64,000 nucleotides of DNA, from assembly GCA_038869515.1 (NCBI GenBank), contig JAWCQZ010000001.1, forward strand, positions 317,150 through 381,149, written 5' to 3'. The notes under the pieces were generated by a model that did no database searches, was not told the origin of the DNA, and saw only the letters and a list, made by a program, of their open reading frames with translations. The position numbers were made by a program, and so were the translations under genes. The stretch comes from JAWCQZ01 sp038869515 [NCBI: Halobacteria archaeon]. GTDB taxonomy: Archaea > Halobacteriota > Syntropharchaeia > JACQPP01. Below, piece by piece: positions 1-7,170 of the stretch. The stretch's first letter is position 1, and every line of letters begins with the position of its first letter.

Positions 1-100
1 GGGTCCCCTCGAGGAGCACGTAGGCGGTGACCAGTCCGGTGTCGGCGGCGGTCCCGGTCGTCTCGATGTCGAGGACCTTCACCGGGTTCCGCTTCGCCAT
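1..100 (-). CDS. RNase H-like (DEDD) exonuclease, N-terminal fragment
   Basis: Only the first 33 codons lie in the window; the gene runs off the left edge. The protein starts MAKRNPVKVLDIETTGT, and the LDIETTG stretch is the first acidic motif (DxE) of DnaQ/YprB-like 3'-5' exonucleases of the RNase H fold. The ATG at 100 follows a T-rich stretch at about 125-132 by some 27 bases, which fits the leaderless pattern of this genome. A DNA polymerase or another DEDD nuclease cannot be excluded, because the other catalytic motifs are outside the window. Confidence 0.6.
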   Translation of the reverse strand, partial: MAKRNPVKVLDIETTGTAADTGLVTAYVLLEGT

Positions 101-306
101 GGGCTCCCGGTGCGCGGAACAGGAAAAACGTTTGCTGTCTCCGGGAGGGCAGTGCCGGAGGCGAACCCCCCGGGCTCCGCCCCCCTCGGCCCCCGACGCT
201 CGTGTTGCGGAACGTGAACGCGGCTGTGTCGGGAGCCTCGCCCCCTCCCGTCGCACCTCCCGGTGCCCATGGCCCTCCCGCCCTCCCCCAACCCCGGTCG
301 AGAGAA
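101..306. other. Intergenic region with GC-rich hairpins
   Basis: No gene is visible in these 206 bases. The region holds a TGTCTCCGGGAGG motif at 136-147, related to the 3'-end motif found elsewhere in the window, and GC-rich inverted repeats. A 29-base stretch (235-263) recurs exactly at 63375-63403, just downstream of the SRP RNA. Confidence 0.5.
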
Positions 307-711
307 CTAAAGCAGGTAGAACGAGCCCGACGCCCGGGCGACCTCGCGCCTTCCCTGCCGCGCCACCGACTCCATGACCGCGACGGTCCTCCCGCGCTTC
401 ACCACCCGGCCCTCCGCCCGGACCCGGCCGGAAACGACGGGGGAGAGGTAGCGGACATGGACCTCCATGGCGACGCTCGGGCGGGTCGGACGCAGTGTCC
501 GGAGGGCGCTGCCCATGGAGGAGTCGAGCGCGGAGAAGAGGGCCCCTCCGTGAACCACCCCCCCGGGGTTGTGGTGCCGGGAGTCGAGGTCGATCTCGAT
601 GACGCACCGGCCGCGGCCCAGCGAGACGATGCGCATCCCGATGAGGCGGCCGAAGGGAGAGGCGGGGAGGCTCCGGGGGGGCCGTCGGCGGGAGGTTCGC
701 TCGGAGGCCAC
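307..711 (-). CDS. PaaI-family hotdog thioesterase
   Basis: This is a 134-residue hotdog-fold protein of the PaaI/acyl-CoA thioesterase family. The signature is clear: HHNPGGVVHGGALFSALDSSMGSAL, given here in parts, contains the family's H-x-N...G-x-VHGG followed by an Asp in the long helix. In this family such residues bind the CoA thioester and activate water. The N-terminal stretch SPFGRLIGMRIVSLG matches the usual start of the fold, so the GTG at 711 is preferred over the internal ATG at 636. The gene lies 11 bases downstream of the basic protein gene and is probably co-transcribed with it. The substrate is unknown. Confidence 0.85.
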   Translation of the reverse strand: MASERTSRRRPPRSLPASPFGRLIGMRIVSLGRGRCVIEIDLDSRHHNPGGVVHGGALFSALDSSMGSALRTLRPTRPSVAMEVHVRYLSPVVSGRVRAEGRVVKRGRTVAVMESVARQGRREVARASGSFYLL

Positions 712-722
712 GGGTGGCGGGA

Positions 723-1121
723 CTACTGGCTGACGAGCCGGTAGAGCGCGAGGAGGACCTTGGCGAAGGCGGCGTCGTCGAGGGCCCGGGCCGCCCGCCC
801 CTCGAAGTTCTCCTTGGCGGACTGGAACTCCTTGTAGACCTCCTCCTCGAGGCCGATGGTGTGGAGGAGCCCGCCAGTCGTGGAGGGCTCGGCGCCCCCC
901 GCGCCCCCGTCCTCCTTCTTGACGGCGCCCAGCTCTTTGGCGCTGAAGCCCGCCTTGTTCAGGGTGCGGTAGATCGTGTCCACCTTGAGGCCGTGCTCCT
1001 TCGCCACGGCGTCGATCCCCTTCTTCCGAAGCTCCTCGATGTCGAACCAGGGGGGGAGCTTCTTCCCCTTGGTCTTGGGCCGCTGAATCTCCTTTTTCGC
1101 CTTCGCCTTCTTCGACGGCAT
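723..1121 (-). CDS. Small Lys-rich protein with possible HTH
   Basis: This 132-residue protein has a very basic N-terminus (PSKKAKAKKEIQRPKTKGKK). Residues 25-62 (WFDIEELRKKGIDAVAKEHG and onward) read like two or three short helices, with a KVDTIYRTLNKAGF stretch that resembles a helix-turn-helix recognition unit. A Gly/Ala linker then leads to a C-terminal helical segment (EEEVYKEFQSAKENFEGRA). I do not recognise a named family. A DNA- or RNA-binding role is an inference from the charge and the HTH-like stretch. It sits upstream of paaI and downstream of the DUF2085 gene, all leftward with short gaps. Confidence 0.7.
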   Translation of the reverse strand: MPSKKAKAKKEIQRPKTKGKKLPPWFDIEELRKKGIDAVAKEHGLKVDTIYRTLNKAGFSAKELGAVKKEDGGAGGAEPSTTGGLLHTIGLEEEVYKEFQSAKENFEGRAARALDDAAFAKVLLALYRLVSQ

Positions 1122-1144
1122 GGGGGGAGGACGCCCGGGGGGAT

Positions 1145-1504
1145 TCAAATAGATTGCGGGGGGCCGCGCAGGAGGGAGAGGAGGGGGAAGAGCGGGAAGC
1201 CGCAGCCGAACCCATAGAGGAGGCCGGTGGCGAACCGGAGGGAGTTGCGGGACTTCCGCCACCCCAGGGACTGGGTCACGCCGTCGAGCGCCAGGGGGGG
1301 CGTGAGCAGGAAGAAAACCGCGATGGATGCCAGGGCCGGGGGGTTCGCGAGGAGGCCCGCGACAGCGCCGGCGGCCAGGGCGGGGTAGATGGCGGTGCAG
1401 CGGGCGCAGAGGGGGAGGGGGCGCCCCCTCCACCGGAGGCAGCGGTCGGGCCGGGCGTGGCAGAACCACCGGGGGGGGGTCCAGCGGGGGCGGGCCTCCT
1501 CCAT
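1145..1504 (-). CDS. DUF2085 membrane protein
   Basis: This 119-residue protein carries the DUF2085 signature: a Cys-His near the start (WFCHARPDRCLRWRGR), then PLCARCTAIY with a CxxC pair, followed by three or four hydrophobic helices (about residues 40-60, 62-75 and 92-110). The conserved Cys/His cluster suggests a metal site at the membrane surface. The family's function is not known. The ATG at 1504 lies 25 bases from a palindromic TATA box at 1525-1534 that also faces the ribosomal operon. Confidence 0.85.
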   Translation of the reverse strand: MEEARPRWTPPRWFCHARPDRCLRWRGRPLPLCARCTAIYPALAAGAVAGLLANPPALASIAVFFLLTPPLALDGVTQSLGWRKSRNSLRFATGLLYGFGCGFPLFPLLSLLRGPPQSI

Positions 1505-1524
1505 CGGAGCGGGTCCCCGGTAAG

Positions 1525-1534
1525 GGATATATCC
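1525..1534. promoter_or_regulatory. Palindromic TATA box shared by DUF2085 and rpl32e
   Basis: The sequence GGATATATCC is a perfect palindrome. Its centre is about 25 bases from the leftward ATG (1504) and 29 bases from the rightward ATG (1559), so one box could direct leaderless transcripts in both directions. Confidence 0.6.
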
Positions 1535-1558
1535 CCTCCGCCGCGCAGGGGAGGGGAC

Positions 1559-2092
1559 ATGGCCCTCCTCCCCAAACTGGCCAAGGCCGGAATCCCCGAA
1601 GACCGGGTCGAGGCCCTCCGCAAGGCCGGGATCGCCTCCCTGGCCGCCCTGCGGGACCTCCCTGAGGAGCGCCTGAAGCAGCTGGCGGGCCCCTCGACCG
1701 ACGCCCTCCGGGCCCTCCGCGACCGGTGGAGCCGCCAGCGGGCGGTGCGGGGGAGGCTCCACAAGAAGTTCGCCCGCTACCACTCCAACGGCCGCAAGAA
1801 CCTCTCCCCCGCGTGGCGCAAGCCCCGGGGCATCCATAACAAGGTCCGGCAGAGCCGGAAGGGGAAGCCCGCGAAGGTCCGGAGCGGCTACGGCTTCCGG
1901 GACGACCTCCGCCACGTCCATCCCTCGGGATTCCTGGAGGTCCTCGTCCACCGGCCCGAGGAGCTCGCGGGGGTCGGGCCCGACCGGGCGGTCCGGGTCG
2001 GCGGCAGGGTGGGACGGAAGAAGAGGCTCGAAATCCAGTCCAAGGCCCGGGAGATGGGCCTTCGGGTCCTCAACCCGGTGCGGGAGGGGTGA
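1559..2092 (+). CDS. rpl32e: 50S ribosomal protein eL32
   Basis: This is 50S protein eL32, 177 residues. The core from about residue 60 has the family's SWRKPRGIHNK-like stretch (here AWRKPRGIHNKVRQSRKGKP), the GYGFRDDLRHVHPSGF segment, and a basic C-terminus. The first 50 residues form an extra helix-hairpin-helix-like domain (EERLKQLAG) of the kind fused to eL32 in several archaea. It opens a run with eL19, uL18, uS5 and uL30. uL6, which normally precedes it in the archaeal spc operon, is absent; the neighbour is a divergent DUF2085 gene. Its TGA overlaps the next ATG by one base. Confidence 0.95.
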   Translation: MALLPKLAKAGIPEDRVEALRKAGIASLAALRDLPEERLKQLAGPSTDALRALRDRWSRQRAVRGRLHKKFARYHSNGRKNLSPAWRKPRGIHNKVRQSRKGKPAKVRSGYGFRDDLRHVHPSGFLEVLVHRPEELAGVGPDRAVRVGGRVGRKKRLEIQSKAREMGLRVLNPVREG

Positions 2093-2640
2093 TGGGCGGA
2101 CTGCGCACCCAGAGGCGCATGGCCGCCTCCCTCCTGGGAGTGGGAGCGCACAAGGTCTGGATGGACCCCGAGAAGGGCGAAGACATCGCCAAAGCCATCA
2201 CGCGCGAGGATGTCCGGGGGCTCATCGCCGACGGGAGCATCCGGCGCATCTTCAACCGGGGCCCCTCCCGGGGGCGCTGGCGCGCCTTCAAGGCTCTCCG
2301 GGACTACGGCCACCGGAAGGGGCCCGGCTCCCGGAAGGGGGCGCGGGGGGCCCGCATGGGCCACAAGGGGCCGTGGATCAAGCGCATCCGGCTGCAGCGG
2401 GCGCGCCTCCAATCCCTGCGGGACGCCGGGGCGTTGAAGCGCCGGGCCTACCGCGACCTCTACCGCCGGGCGGGCGGGGCGCAGTTCCGGAACCTGGCCC
2501 ACCTCGACCAGACGCTCGAGGCGATGGGGGTCAAATCGGCCGCCGCCAAGAGGGGGGGGCGCAAGGCGGCGCGCAGGGCCGTGAAGACGAAAGAGGCCCC
2601 CCGGAAGGCGGGAAAGGAGAAGGGGAGGGCGAAGGAGTAG
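2092..2640 (+). CDS. rpl19e: 50S ribosomal protein eL19
   Basis: This is 50S protein eL19, 182 residues. The archaeal hallmarks are the LRTQRRMAASLLGVG start, the VWMDPEK motif, the IRRIFNRGPSRGR turn, and the long basic helix after GHRKGPGSRKGARGARM. The Lys/Arg/Ala-rich tail of about 30 residues is longer than in many homologues. An in-frame GTG at 2089 exists, but the ATG at 2092, coupled to the eL32 stop (TGATG), matches the family start. The stop at 2640 directly abuts the uL18 start. Confidence 0.95.
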   Translation: MGGLRTQRRMAASLLGVGAHKVWMDPEKGEDIAKAITREDVRGLIADGSIRRIFNRGPSRGRWRAFKALRDYGHRKGPGSRKGARGARMGHKGPWIKRIRLQRARLQSLRDAGALKRRAYRDLYRRAGGAQFRNLAHLDQTLEAMGVKSAAAKRGGRKAARRAVKTKEAPRKAGKEKGRAKE

Positions 2641-3129
2641 ATGGCGGGCCAGCGCCGCGTCCCCTTCCGCCGCGAGAGGAGCGGGGAGACCGACTACCGG
2701 CAGCGCCGCAAACTCATCAAGGGGCGGACCCCCCTCGCGGTCTTCCGCCGGAGCAACCGCGCGCTCACCCTCCAACTCGTGAAGTTCGACCCGAAAGGGG
2801 ACCGGACCCTGGTCTCGGTCAACTCCGCCGAGTTGAAGGGGGCGGGCCTCGATGGGAGCGCCAAGTCGGCGACCGCCGCCTACCTGGCGGGACGCCTCTT
2901 CGCCCTCCGCGCCAAAGCCGCGGGGGTCGAGCGCTCCTTTCTCCACTTGGGGCGCCACGCCTCGACCCCGGGGAGCCGGCTCTACGCCGCCCTGCGGGGG
3001 GCGCGGGAGGGGGGGCTCGACATCCCGGCGGACGAGGAGGTGCTCCCGGACGATGACCGGTTCGATGAAAAAGTCGTGAAGGCGGTGGAGCCGAAGTTGG
3101 CAAGCCTGGTCAACGGGGGGAAGAGATGA
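2641..3129 (+). CDS. rpl18: 50S ribosomal protein uL18
   Basis: This is 50S protein uL18, 162 residues, which binds 5S rRNA. It has the basic N-terminus with FRRERSGETDYRQRRKLIKG, the VFRRSNRALTLQLV strand typical of archaeal uL18, the YLAGRLFALRAKAAG helix and a C-terminal extension rich in acidic residues. The start ATG follows the eL19 stop with no gap, and the end overlaps the uS5 start (ATGA). No leader or promoter is needed; it is part of the ribosomal operon. Confidence 0.95.
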   Translation: MAGQRRVPFRRERSGETDYRQRRKLIKGRTPLAVFRRSNRALTLQLVKFDPKGDRTLVSVNSAELKGAGLDGSAKSATAAYLAGRLFALRAKAAGVERSFLHLGRHASTPGSRLYAALRGAREGGLDIPADEEVLPDDDRFDEKVVKAVEPKLASLVNGGKR

Positions 3130-3821
3130 GGAAGCAGCAGCGGCGCCCGCCGCGAAGGGAGGAGGAGGCGCCGTGGGTCCCCCGGACCCGGCTCGGCCGC
3201 ATGGTGGCGTCGGGCGAAGTCGCCACCTGGGAGGGGGCGCTCGCCACCGGCCTGCCCATCCGGGAGGCCCCCCTGGTGGACCGCATCGTCCCCGGGCTCT
3301 CGGAGGAGGTCATCGACATTTCGATGGTGCAGCGGATGACCGACTCGGGGAGGCGGGTCAAGTTTCGCGCCACGGTCGCCGTGGGGAACAAGGAGGGGTT
3401 CATCGGCATCGGGGGGGCCCGGGACGCCCAGGTGGGCGGGGCCGTGAAGCGGGCGGCGGGCTATGCGAAACTGAACCTGGTCCAGGTGGACCGGGGGTGC
3501 GGCTCCTGGGAGTGCGGCTGCTCCAACCCCCACTCCGTCCCCATCGAGGTCGTCGGAGAGGCGGGCTCCGTGCGCATCACCCTCATGCCTGCGCCCCGGG
3601 GGCTCGGCCTCGCCGCCGCCGAGACCGCCAAGAAGGTGCTGCGGCTCGCCGGCATCCGGGACTCCTGGACCCGGGTGGACGGGGAGAGCCGGAACGCCAT
3701 GAACTTCGCCAAGGCGACCTACGACGCCCTGAAGCGGACGCGGCTGATGAAGGGGGCCGAGGGGCTCGCGCTGAAGGCCCCGCCCGCCGCCGCGGCCGGC
3801 GACGGCGGGGGGGAGGAGTAG
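3126..3821 (+). CDS. rps5: 30S ribosomal protein uS5
   Basis: This is 30S protein uS5, 231 residues. The double-stranded RNA-binding part has the VQRMTDSGRRVKFRATVAVG and GNKEGFIGIG signatures. The C-terminal domain follows, with the archaeal insertion CGSWECGC and GLGLAAAETAKKVLRLAGI. The pair of Cys residues in the SWECGC loop is common in archaea and eukaryotes. The ATG overlaps the uL18 stop by four bases. The C-terminus ends in an Ala/Gly-rich tail. It is in the expected order before uL30. Confidence 0.95.
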   Translation: MRKQQRRPPRREEEAPWVPRTRLGRMVASGEVATWEGALATGLPIREAPLVDRIVPGLSEEVIDISMVQRMTDSGRRVKFRATVAVGNKEGFIGIGGARDAQVGGAVKRAAGYAKLNLVQVDRGCGSWECGCSNPHSVPIEVVGEAGSVRITLMPAPRGLGLAAAETAKKVLRLAGIRDSWTRVDGESRNAMNFAKATYDALKRTRLMKGAEGLALKAPPAAAAGDGGGEE

Positions 3822-4310
3822 GTGGCGTCGGGGAACGGGCAGGCGAAGCTCTACGCGGTTGTCCGCCTCCGGGGGGAGCCCCGGGTCAAGGGCGACATCA
3901 CGGACACCCTCCGGATGCTCCGGCTCCAGAAAGTGAACCACTGCGCCCTGGTCCCCGGCGGGATGCTCGGCATGGTCCACAAGACGAAGGACCACGTCGC
4001 CTACGGGCCGGTGGACGCCGCCACCGTCGAGGCGCTACTGCGGAGCCGGGGGCGGGTCACCGGTCAGCGGAAACTCACCGACGAGTGGGTGAACAAACAC
4101 ACAGGGTTCGGGGACATCGGGCGCCTCGCGACGGCGCTCGCCTCGGGCGAGATTACGCTGAACAAAATCGAGGGGCTCCAGCCCCTCTTCCGGCTCCACC
4201 CTGCGCGGAAGGGGCTTCCGGGGAGGGGGAGCAAGGACCAGGTCCAGAAGGGCGGGGCCGTGGGGAACTGGGGGGAGAAGATTTCGGAGTTGCTGGAGAG
4301 GATGCGGTAG
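3822..4310 (+). CDS. rpl30: 50S ribosomal protein uL30
   Basis: This is 50S protein uL30, 162 residues, in the longer archaeal form. It has LYAVVRLRGEPRVKGDITDTL, the LRLQKVNHC stretch, and the C-terminal half that bacterial uL30 lacks (LTDEWVNKHTGFGDIG...KIEGLQPLFRLHPARKG). The GTG start abuts the uS5 stop. In most archaea uL15 and SecY follow; here a 66-residue unknown ORF and then PAC2 follow instead, so the operon ends early. Confidence 0.95.
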   Translation: MASGNGQAKLYAVVRLRGEPRVKGDITDTLRMLRLQKVNHCALVPGGMLGMVHKTKDHVAYGPVDAATVEALLRSRGRVTGQRKLTDEWVNKHTGFGDIGRLATALASGEITLNKIEGLQPLFRLHPARKGLPGRGSKDQVQKGGAVGNWGEKISELLERMR

Positions 4311-4323
4311 GACCAAAGGTCCG

Positions 4324-4524
4324 CTGGAAAAACAAATCAAACTCCCCCGTGCGGCGCTCTTCCACCTCGCCCTCAACCCCGACCCGCGGAGGCAGCCGCC
4401 GCCCCCGCCCCCCCGGTCGCTCTCGGTCCTCCGGCGCCGCTGCGACGGGCTCCTGGAGAGGGACCTGCGGAGCGTCGAGGAGGTCTTCATCTCCAAGCGG
4501 GTCGTGGCCGTCGCCGAGTCGTAA
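4324..4524 (+). CDS. Small ORF after uL30, start codon unclear
   Basis: The frame ending at TAA 4522-4524 reads EKQIKLPRAALFHLALNPDP, then a Pro run, then SLSVLRRRCDGLLERDLRSVEE and VFISKRVVAVAES. Nearly every codon from about 4342 ends in G or C, as in real genes here. No in-frame ATG, GTG or TTG exists between the end of uL30 and this stretch. I give the CTG at 4324 as the outer limit; an unusual start or a sequencing error is possible. It looks translated together with uL30 (gap 13 bases). I do not recognise a family. Confidence 0.5.
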   Translation: MEKQIKLPRAALFHLALNPDPRRQPPPPPPRSLSVLRRRCDGLLERDLRSVEEVFISKRVVAVAES

Positions 4525-4547
4525 TCCCGGCCCGCGACGGACCACCT

Positions 4548-4556
4548 CTTATATCC
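4548..4556 (+). promoter_or_regulatory. TATA box of the PAC2 gene
   Basis: CTTATATCC is centred 25 bases before the ATG at 4577, so the transcript should be leaderless. Confidence 0.6.
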
Positions 4557-4576
4557 CCGCGAGCCGATTTTTCACC

Positions 4577-5368
4577 ATGGCATCTCCGCTGGCCAAGAGG
4601 TCCTCCGACCCCCCCGAGGACGACATCGAGATCGTGGAGACGGGCCAGGTGGATGCCCGGGGCGCCGTCCTCGTCAACGCCTTCCCCGCCATCGGGATGG
4701 TCTCCACCATCGCGGCCCGCTACATCGTGGACACCGTGAAGCTCCCCATGGTGGGGATGCTCCGCTCCCGCTACCTGCCCCCCGTGGCCCTGGTGAAGGA
4801 CCACATCCCCCACCCTCCCGCCCGCATCTACGCGGGAGAATGCGGCGGGGGGCGGGACTGCCGGAAGGTCGTCGTGGTAGTCTCGGAGTTCATGCCCGCC
4901 CCCGACCTGATGGGGACTCTCGGGGAGCGCATCCTCGGCTGGGCCCGCAGGAAGGGGGTCGAGACCCTGGTGACCCTGGAGGGCATCCACCTGGAGGAGG
5001 CCCCCGAGGTGGTGGTCTTCGGGGTCGGCTCCGGCCCCAGGACCCGGGACCTGCTCAAGAGCAACCGGGTCGAACTCCTCGAAGAGGGGGTGGTGGCTGG
5101 CCTCAGCGGCGTCCTCCTGCTCCAGGGGGCCGCCGCGGAGGTGGAGGTGGCCTGCCTCCTCGCGGGGACCCACGCCAACTACCCCGACGCCCGGGGCGCC
5201 GCCAGCCTCGTGGAGGTCCTGGGCCGCATGCTCCCCGGCCTCAAAATCGACCCCGGGCCCCTCTACCAGCAGGCGGAGGCCATCGAGGCCCAGCTCAAGT
5301 CGGCCCTCTCCAAGGCCCGGACCACGGTCCCGCGCCTGCCCGAGCCCCCCCAGCCCTACTTCGGCTGA
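4577..5368 (+). CDS. PAC2-family protein (proteasome assembly chaperone-like)
   Basis: This 263-residue protein belongs to the PAC2/COG2047 family related to eukaryotic proteasome assembly chaperone 2. Family features are VLVNAFPAIGMVSTIAARYIVDTVKLP near the N-terminus, a central alternating beta/alpha core (KVVVVVSEFMPAPD, VETLVTLEGIH), LSGVLLLQGAAAEVEVACLLA, and the PDARGAASLVEVL stretch. The C-terminal 40 residues form a likely helix (YQQAEAIEAQLKSALSKA). A role in proteasome assembly or as an ATP-grasp partner is not proven in archaea. The stop codon runs straight into the recurrent ACTGTCGCCGGGAGG motif. Confidence 0.85.
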   Translation: MASPLAKRSSDPPEDDIEIVETGQVDARGAVLVNAFPAIGMVSTIAARYIVDTVKLPMVGMLRSRYLPPVALVKDHIPHPPARIYAGECGGGRDCRKVVVVVSEFMPAPDLMGTLGERILGWARRKGVETLVTLEGIHLEEAPEVVVFGVGSGPRTRDLLKSNRVELLEEGVVAGLSGVLLLQGAAAEVEVACLLAGTHANYPDARGAASLVEVLGRMLPGLKIDPGPLYQQAEAIEAQLKSALSKARTTVPRLPEPPQPYFG

Positions 5369-5443
5369 CTGTCGCCGGGAGGCTTTCGGCTCCCCTCCCC
5401 CCGCAGAGGAGCAGATTAATGGACGAACGACAGACCTTGGCCC
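5368..5443 (+). terminator. 3'-end motif plus hairpin after PAC2; then TATA of operon A
   Basis: The motif ACTGTCGCCGGGAGG begins on the last base of the PAC2 stop codon. GGGAG pairs with CTCCC seven bases on to make a small hairpin, followed by a C-run. A TATA-like GATTAATG at 5412-5419 then lies about 28 bases before the ATG of the first pilin gene. The terminator role is inferred from recurrence at other 3' ends. Confidence 0.45.
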
Positions 5444-6529
5444 ATGGTCCGCGACCTCCCGGACTCCCCCCGCGCCCCCCATTCCTGTCCCCCGGGAGGC
5501 GATACAGGCCAGATCAGCCTCGACTTCCTCTTCGGCATCGTCCTCTTCCTATTCGCCTTCACCTACGTGATTCTCTTCATCCCCGGCCTCTTCTCCCCCT
5601 TCGACACCGAGAGCGACGTCACGACCCTTCAGGGGGACAAGACGGCCATCTGGCTGGTGGAGGAGAAACTCGCGGACGACAAGAGCCGGCCCGGAGTCGT
5701 CAACCTGAGCAAGTTGACGGCCTTCATGGCGGAACTGAACGGCACCGACACCCAGAAGACCCTGCTCCGGCAGGAGGCGGGGCTCATCTCCGACATCCGG
5801 AGGCTCGACCTCAACGTGAGCGTGGACTGGCTGAACGGCACCGTGAACACCAGCGGGAACGCGACGCCGTCCAGCACCTCCGTGGGCCAGACGCGGCGCG
5901 TGGTCAAGGTGGTGAACGTGAGCCTGAATGAATCCGGCATGTCCGGCCATCCACTCATCCACGAGGTGTTCACTTCGACCTCCGCCGACGCCGTGGTGCT
6001 GTTCAACCCCGCCAAGGACCCGGTGGACCTCGCCCGGTGGCGCCTCACCGACGGCGAGCAGAATCTCACCTTCCCGAACGCGACCCTTATTGGGCCGCGC
6101 GGCTTTCTGACCATCGTGCGCGGCAGCGCCTCCTCCTTTGTCCGTGGGTGCACGCCCGATCTCGAACTGGTCCAAGCGGGCTCCGTCAACTCCGATGCCA
6201 TCCCGAATATGGTCAACGCTACGACGGCCGCCCCGTGGTTCGACTTGGACAGTGCCGACGAGGTCTGCCTCTACAACCACCGCGGAAACCTCACGGACGC
6301 AGTGAACATCGGCGCCGGTGGCGACGACTGCGGGGACGGCGGCGCGACCCGGACGCTGAGTGGCGCAAACCTGCCCCCCTTCACCTCCGACCTCTCGCAG
6401 CGCCGGGTCAACCCCGGGATCGAGGGAGCCGAGACCGACGAGACCGACGAGAACTGGGCGTCGTCCTTCGGCGTCTTCACCCCCTCCTGCCCTGCGACCG
6501 AGGCGGTCATCTCGGTCAGGGTGTGGTAG
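5444..6529 (+). CDS. Pilin-like protein A1 with lamin-tail domain
   Basis: This 361-residue protein has a class III-like signal segment: T-G-Q-I-S-L-D-F-L-F-G at residues 21-31 followed by a hydrophobic helix to about 47. This resembles haloarchaeal DUF7287-type pilin-like proteins. Residues about 165-345 read as a lamin-tail domain: PLIHEVFTSTSADAVVLFN, DLARWRLTDGEQNLTF, LIGPRGFLTIV, ADEVCLYNHRGNLTDAV. Several N-x-S/T sites suggest surface exposure and glycosylation. It opens operon A; the next gene starts two bases on. Its equivalent in operon B is at 14619. The function is inferred to be a minor pilin carrying a binding domain. Confidence 0.75.
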   Translation: MVRDLPDSPRAPHSCPPGGDTGQISLDFLFGIVLFLFAFTYVILFIPGLFSPFDTESDVTTLQGDKTAIWLVEEKLADDKSRPGVVNLSKLTAFMAELNGTDTQKTLLRQEAGLISDIRRLDLNVSVDWLNGTVNTSGNATPSSTSVGQTRRVVKVVNVSLNESGMSGHPLIHEVFTSTSADAVVLFNPAKDPVDLARWRLTDGEQNLTFPNATLIGPRGFLTIVRGSASSFVRGCTPDLELVQAGSVNSDAIPNMVNATTAAPWFDLDSADEVCLYNHRGNLTDAVNIGAGGDDCGDGGATRTLSGANLPPFTSDLSQRRVNPGIEGAETDETDENWASSFGVFTPSCPATEAVISVRVW

Positions 6530-6531
6530 CC

Positions 6532-7170
6532 GTGGCCCGCGGCGACTCGGGGCAACTCCACACCCTCGAGGGCTTCTCTGCTGCGGTGCTGATGATTCTC
6601 GTCCTCATCTTCGTTGTCCAGGCCACCTCCATCACCCCCCTCACCGCTTCCGCCGCCAACCTCCACGTCGAGGCTCAACTCCAGTTCTACGGGCGGGACA
6701 TCCTGGCGGCTCTGGACGACCCATTCGTCGAGGGACCGTTCAACGGAACCCCGGGGAACCTCTCCATCCTGAAGTACGAACTGCTCCGCTGGGATGGCCA
6801 GGAATATGTGTGGAACGGGTCCCAGTATGTCCGCAGCGGCGCCTCCTCGGTCTCCGTCAACGTCTCCCCCATGTTCCGGCTCCTGTCGGGAGTCCTCCAC
6901 CCCAACGGCATCGCCCACAACCTGGAGCTCATCTACATCAGCAACTCCTCGGGCGATCCCGCCCAGAAAAAGTGGATCTGGAACGGGAACCCCAGCCTGA
7001 ACGCCATCTCCGTTTCCCGGACCCTCGCCCTCCACAACAACGTGACCGACATCTCCACCTTCAGCGCGTTCTATGACAATACCTCCATCGGGGACATCGA
7101 CACCCGGACCTGCCCGCCCGGCTGCCTCTACAACATCGTCGAGGCCCGCTTGACACTCTGGAGGCTATAG
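6532..7170 (+). CDS. Pilin-like protein A2 (DUF7288-like)
   Basis: This 212-residue protein begins with GTG and reads VARGDSGQLHTLEGFSAAVL, then a hydrophobic helix to about residue 31. The GQ...LEGF...A pattern is that of haloarchaeal DUF7288-type proteins: a short basic N-terminus, Gln-Leu, and a Glu five or six residues into the hydrophobic stretch. The rest is a beta-rich extracellular domain with N-glycosylation sites (NGTPGNLS, YISNSSG) and a C-terminal CPPGC pair. It sits between A1 and A3, overlapping A3 by one base. The equivalent in operon B is at 15627. Confidence 0.75.
   Translation: MARGDSGQLHTLEGFSAAVLMILVLIFVVQATSITPLTASAANLHVEAQLQFYGRDILAALDDPFVEGPFNGTPGNLSILKYELLRWDGQEYVWNGSQYVRSGASSVSVNVSPMFRLLSGVLHPNGIAHNLELIYISNSSGDPAQKKWIWNGNPSLNAISVSRTLALHNNVTDISTFSAFYDNTSIGDIDTRTCPPGCLYNIVEARLTLWRL

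Noticed and set aside
3173-5368. One long rightward frame spanning uS5, uL30 and PAC2
   Set aside because: Only its last part (from 4577) is PAC2; the rest is the shifted frame of ribosomal genes and reads as Arg/Gly/Pro-rich shadow.
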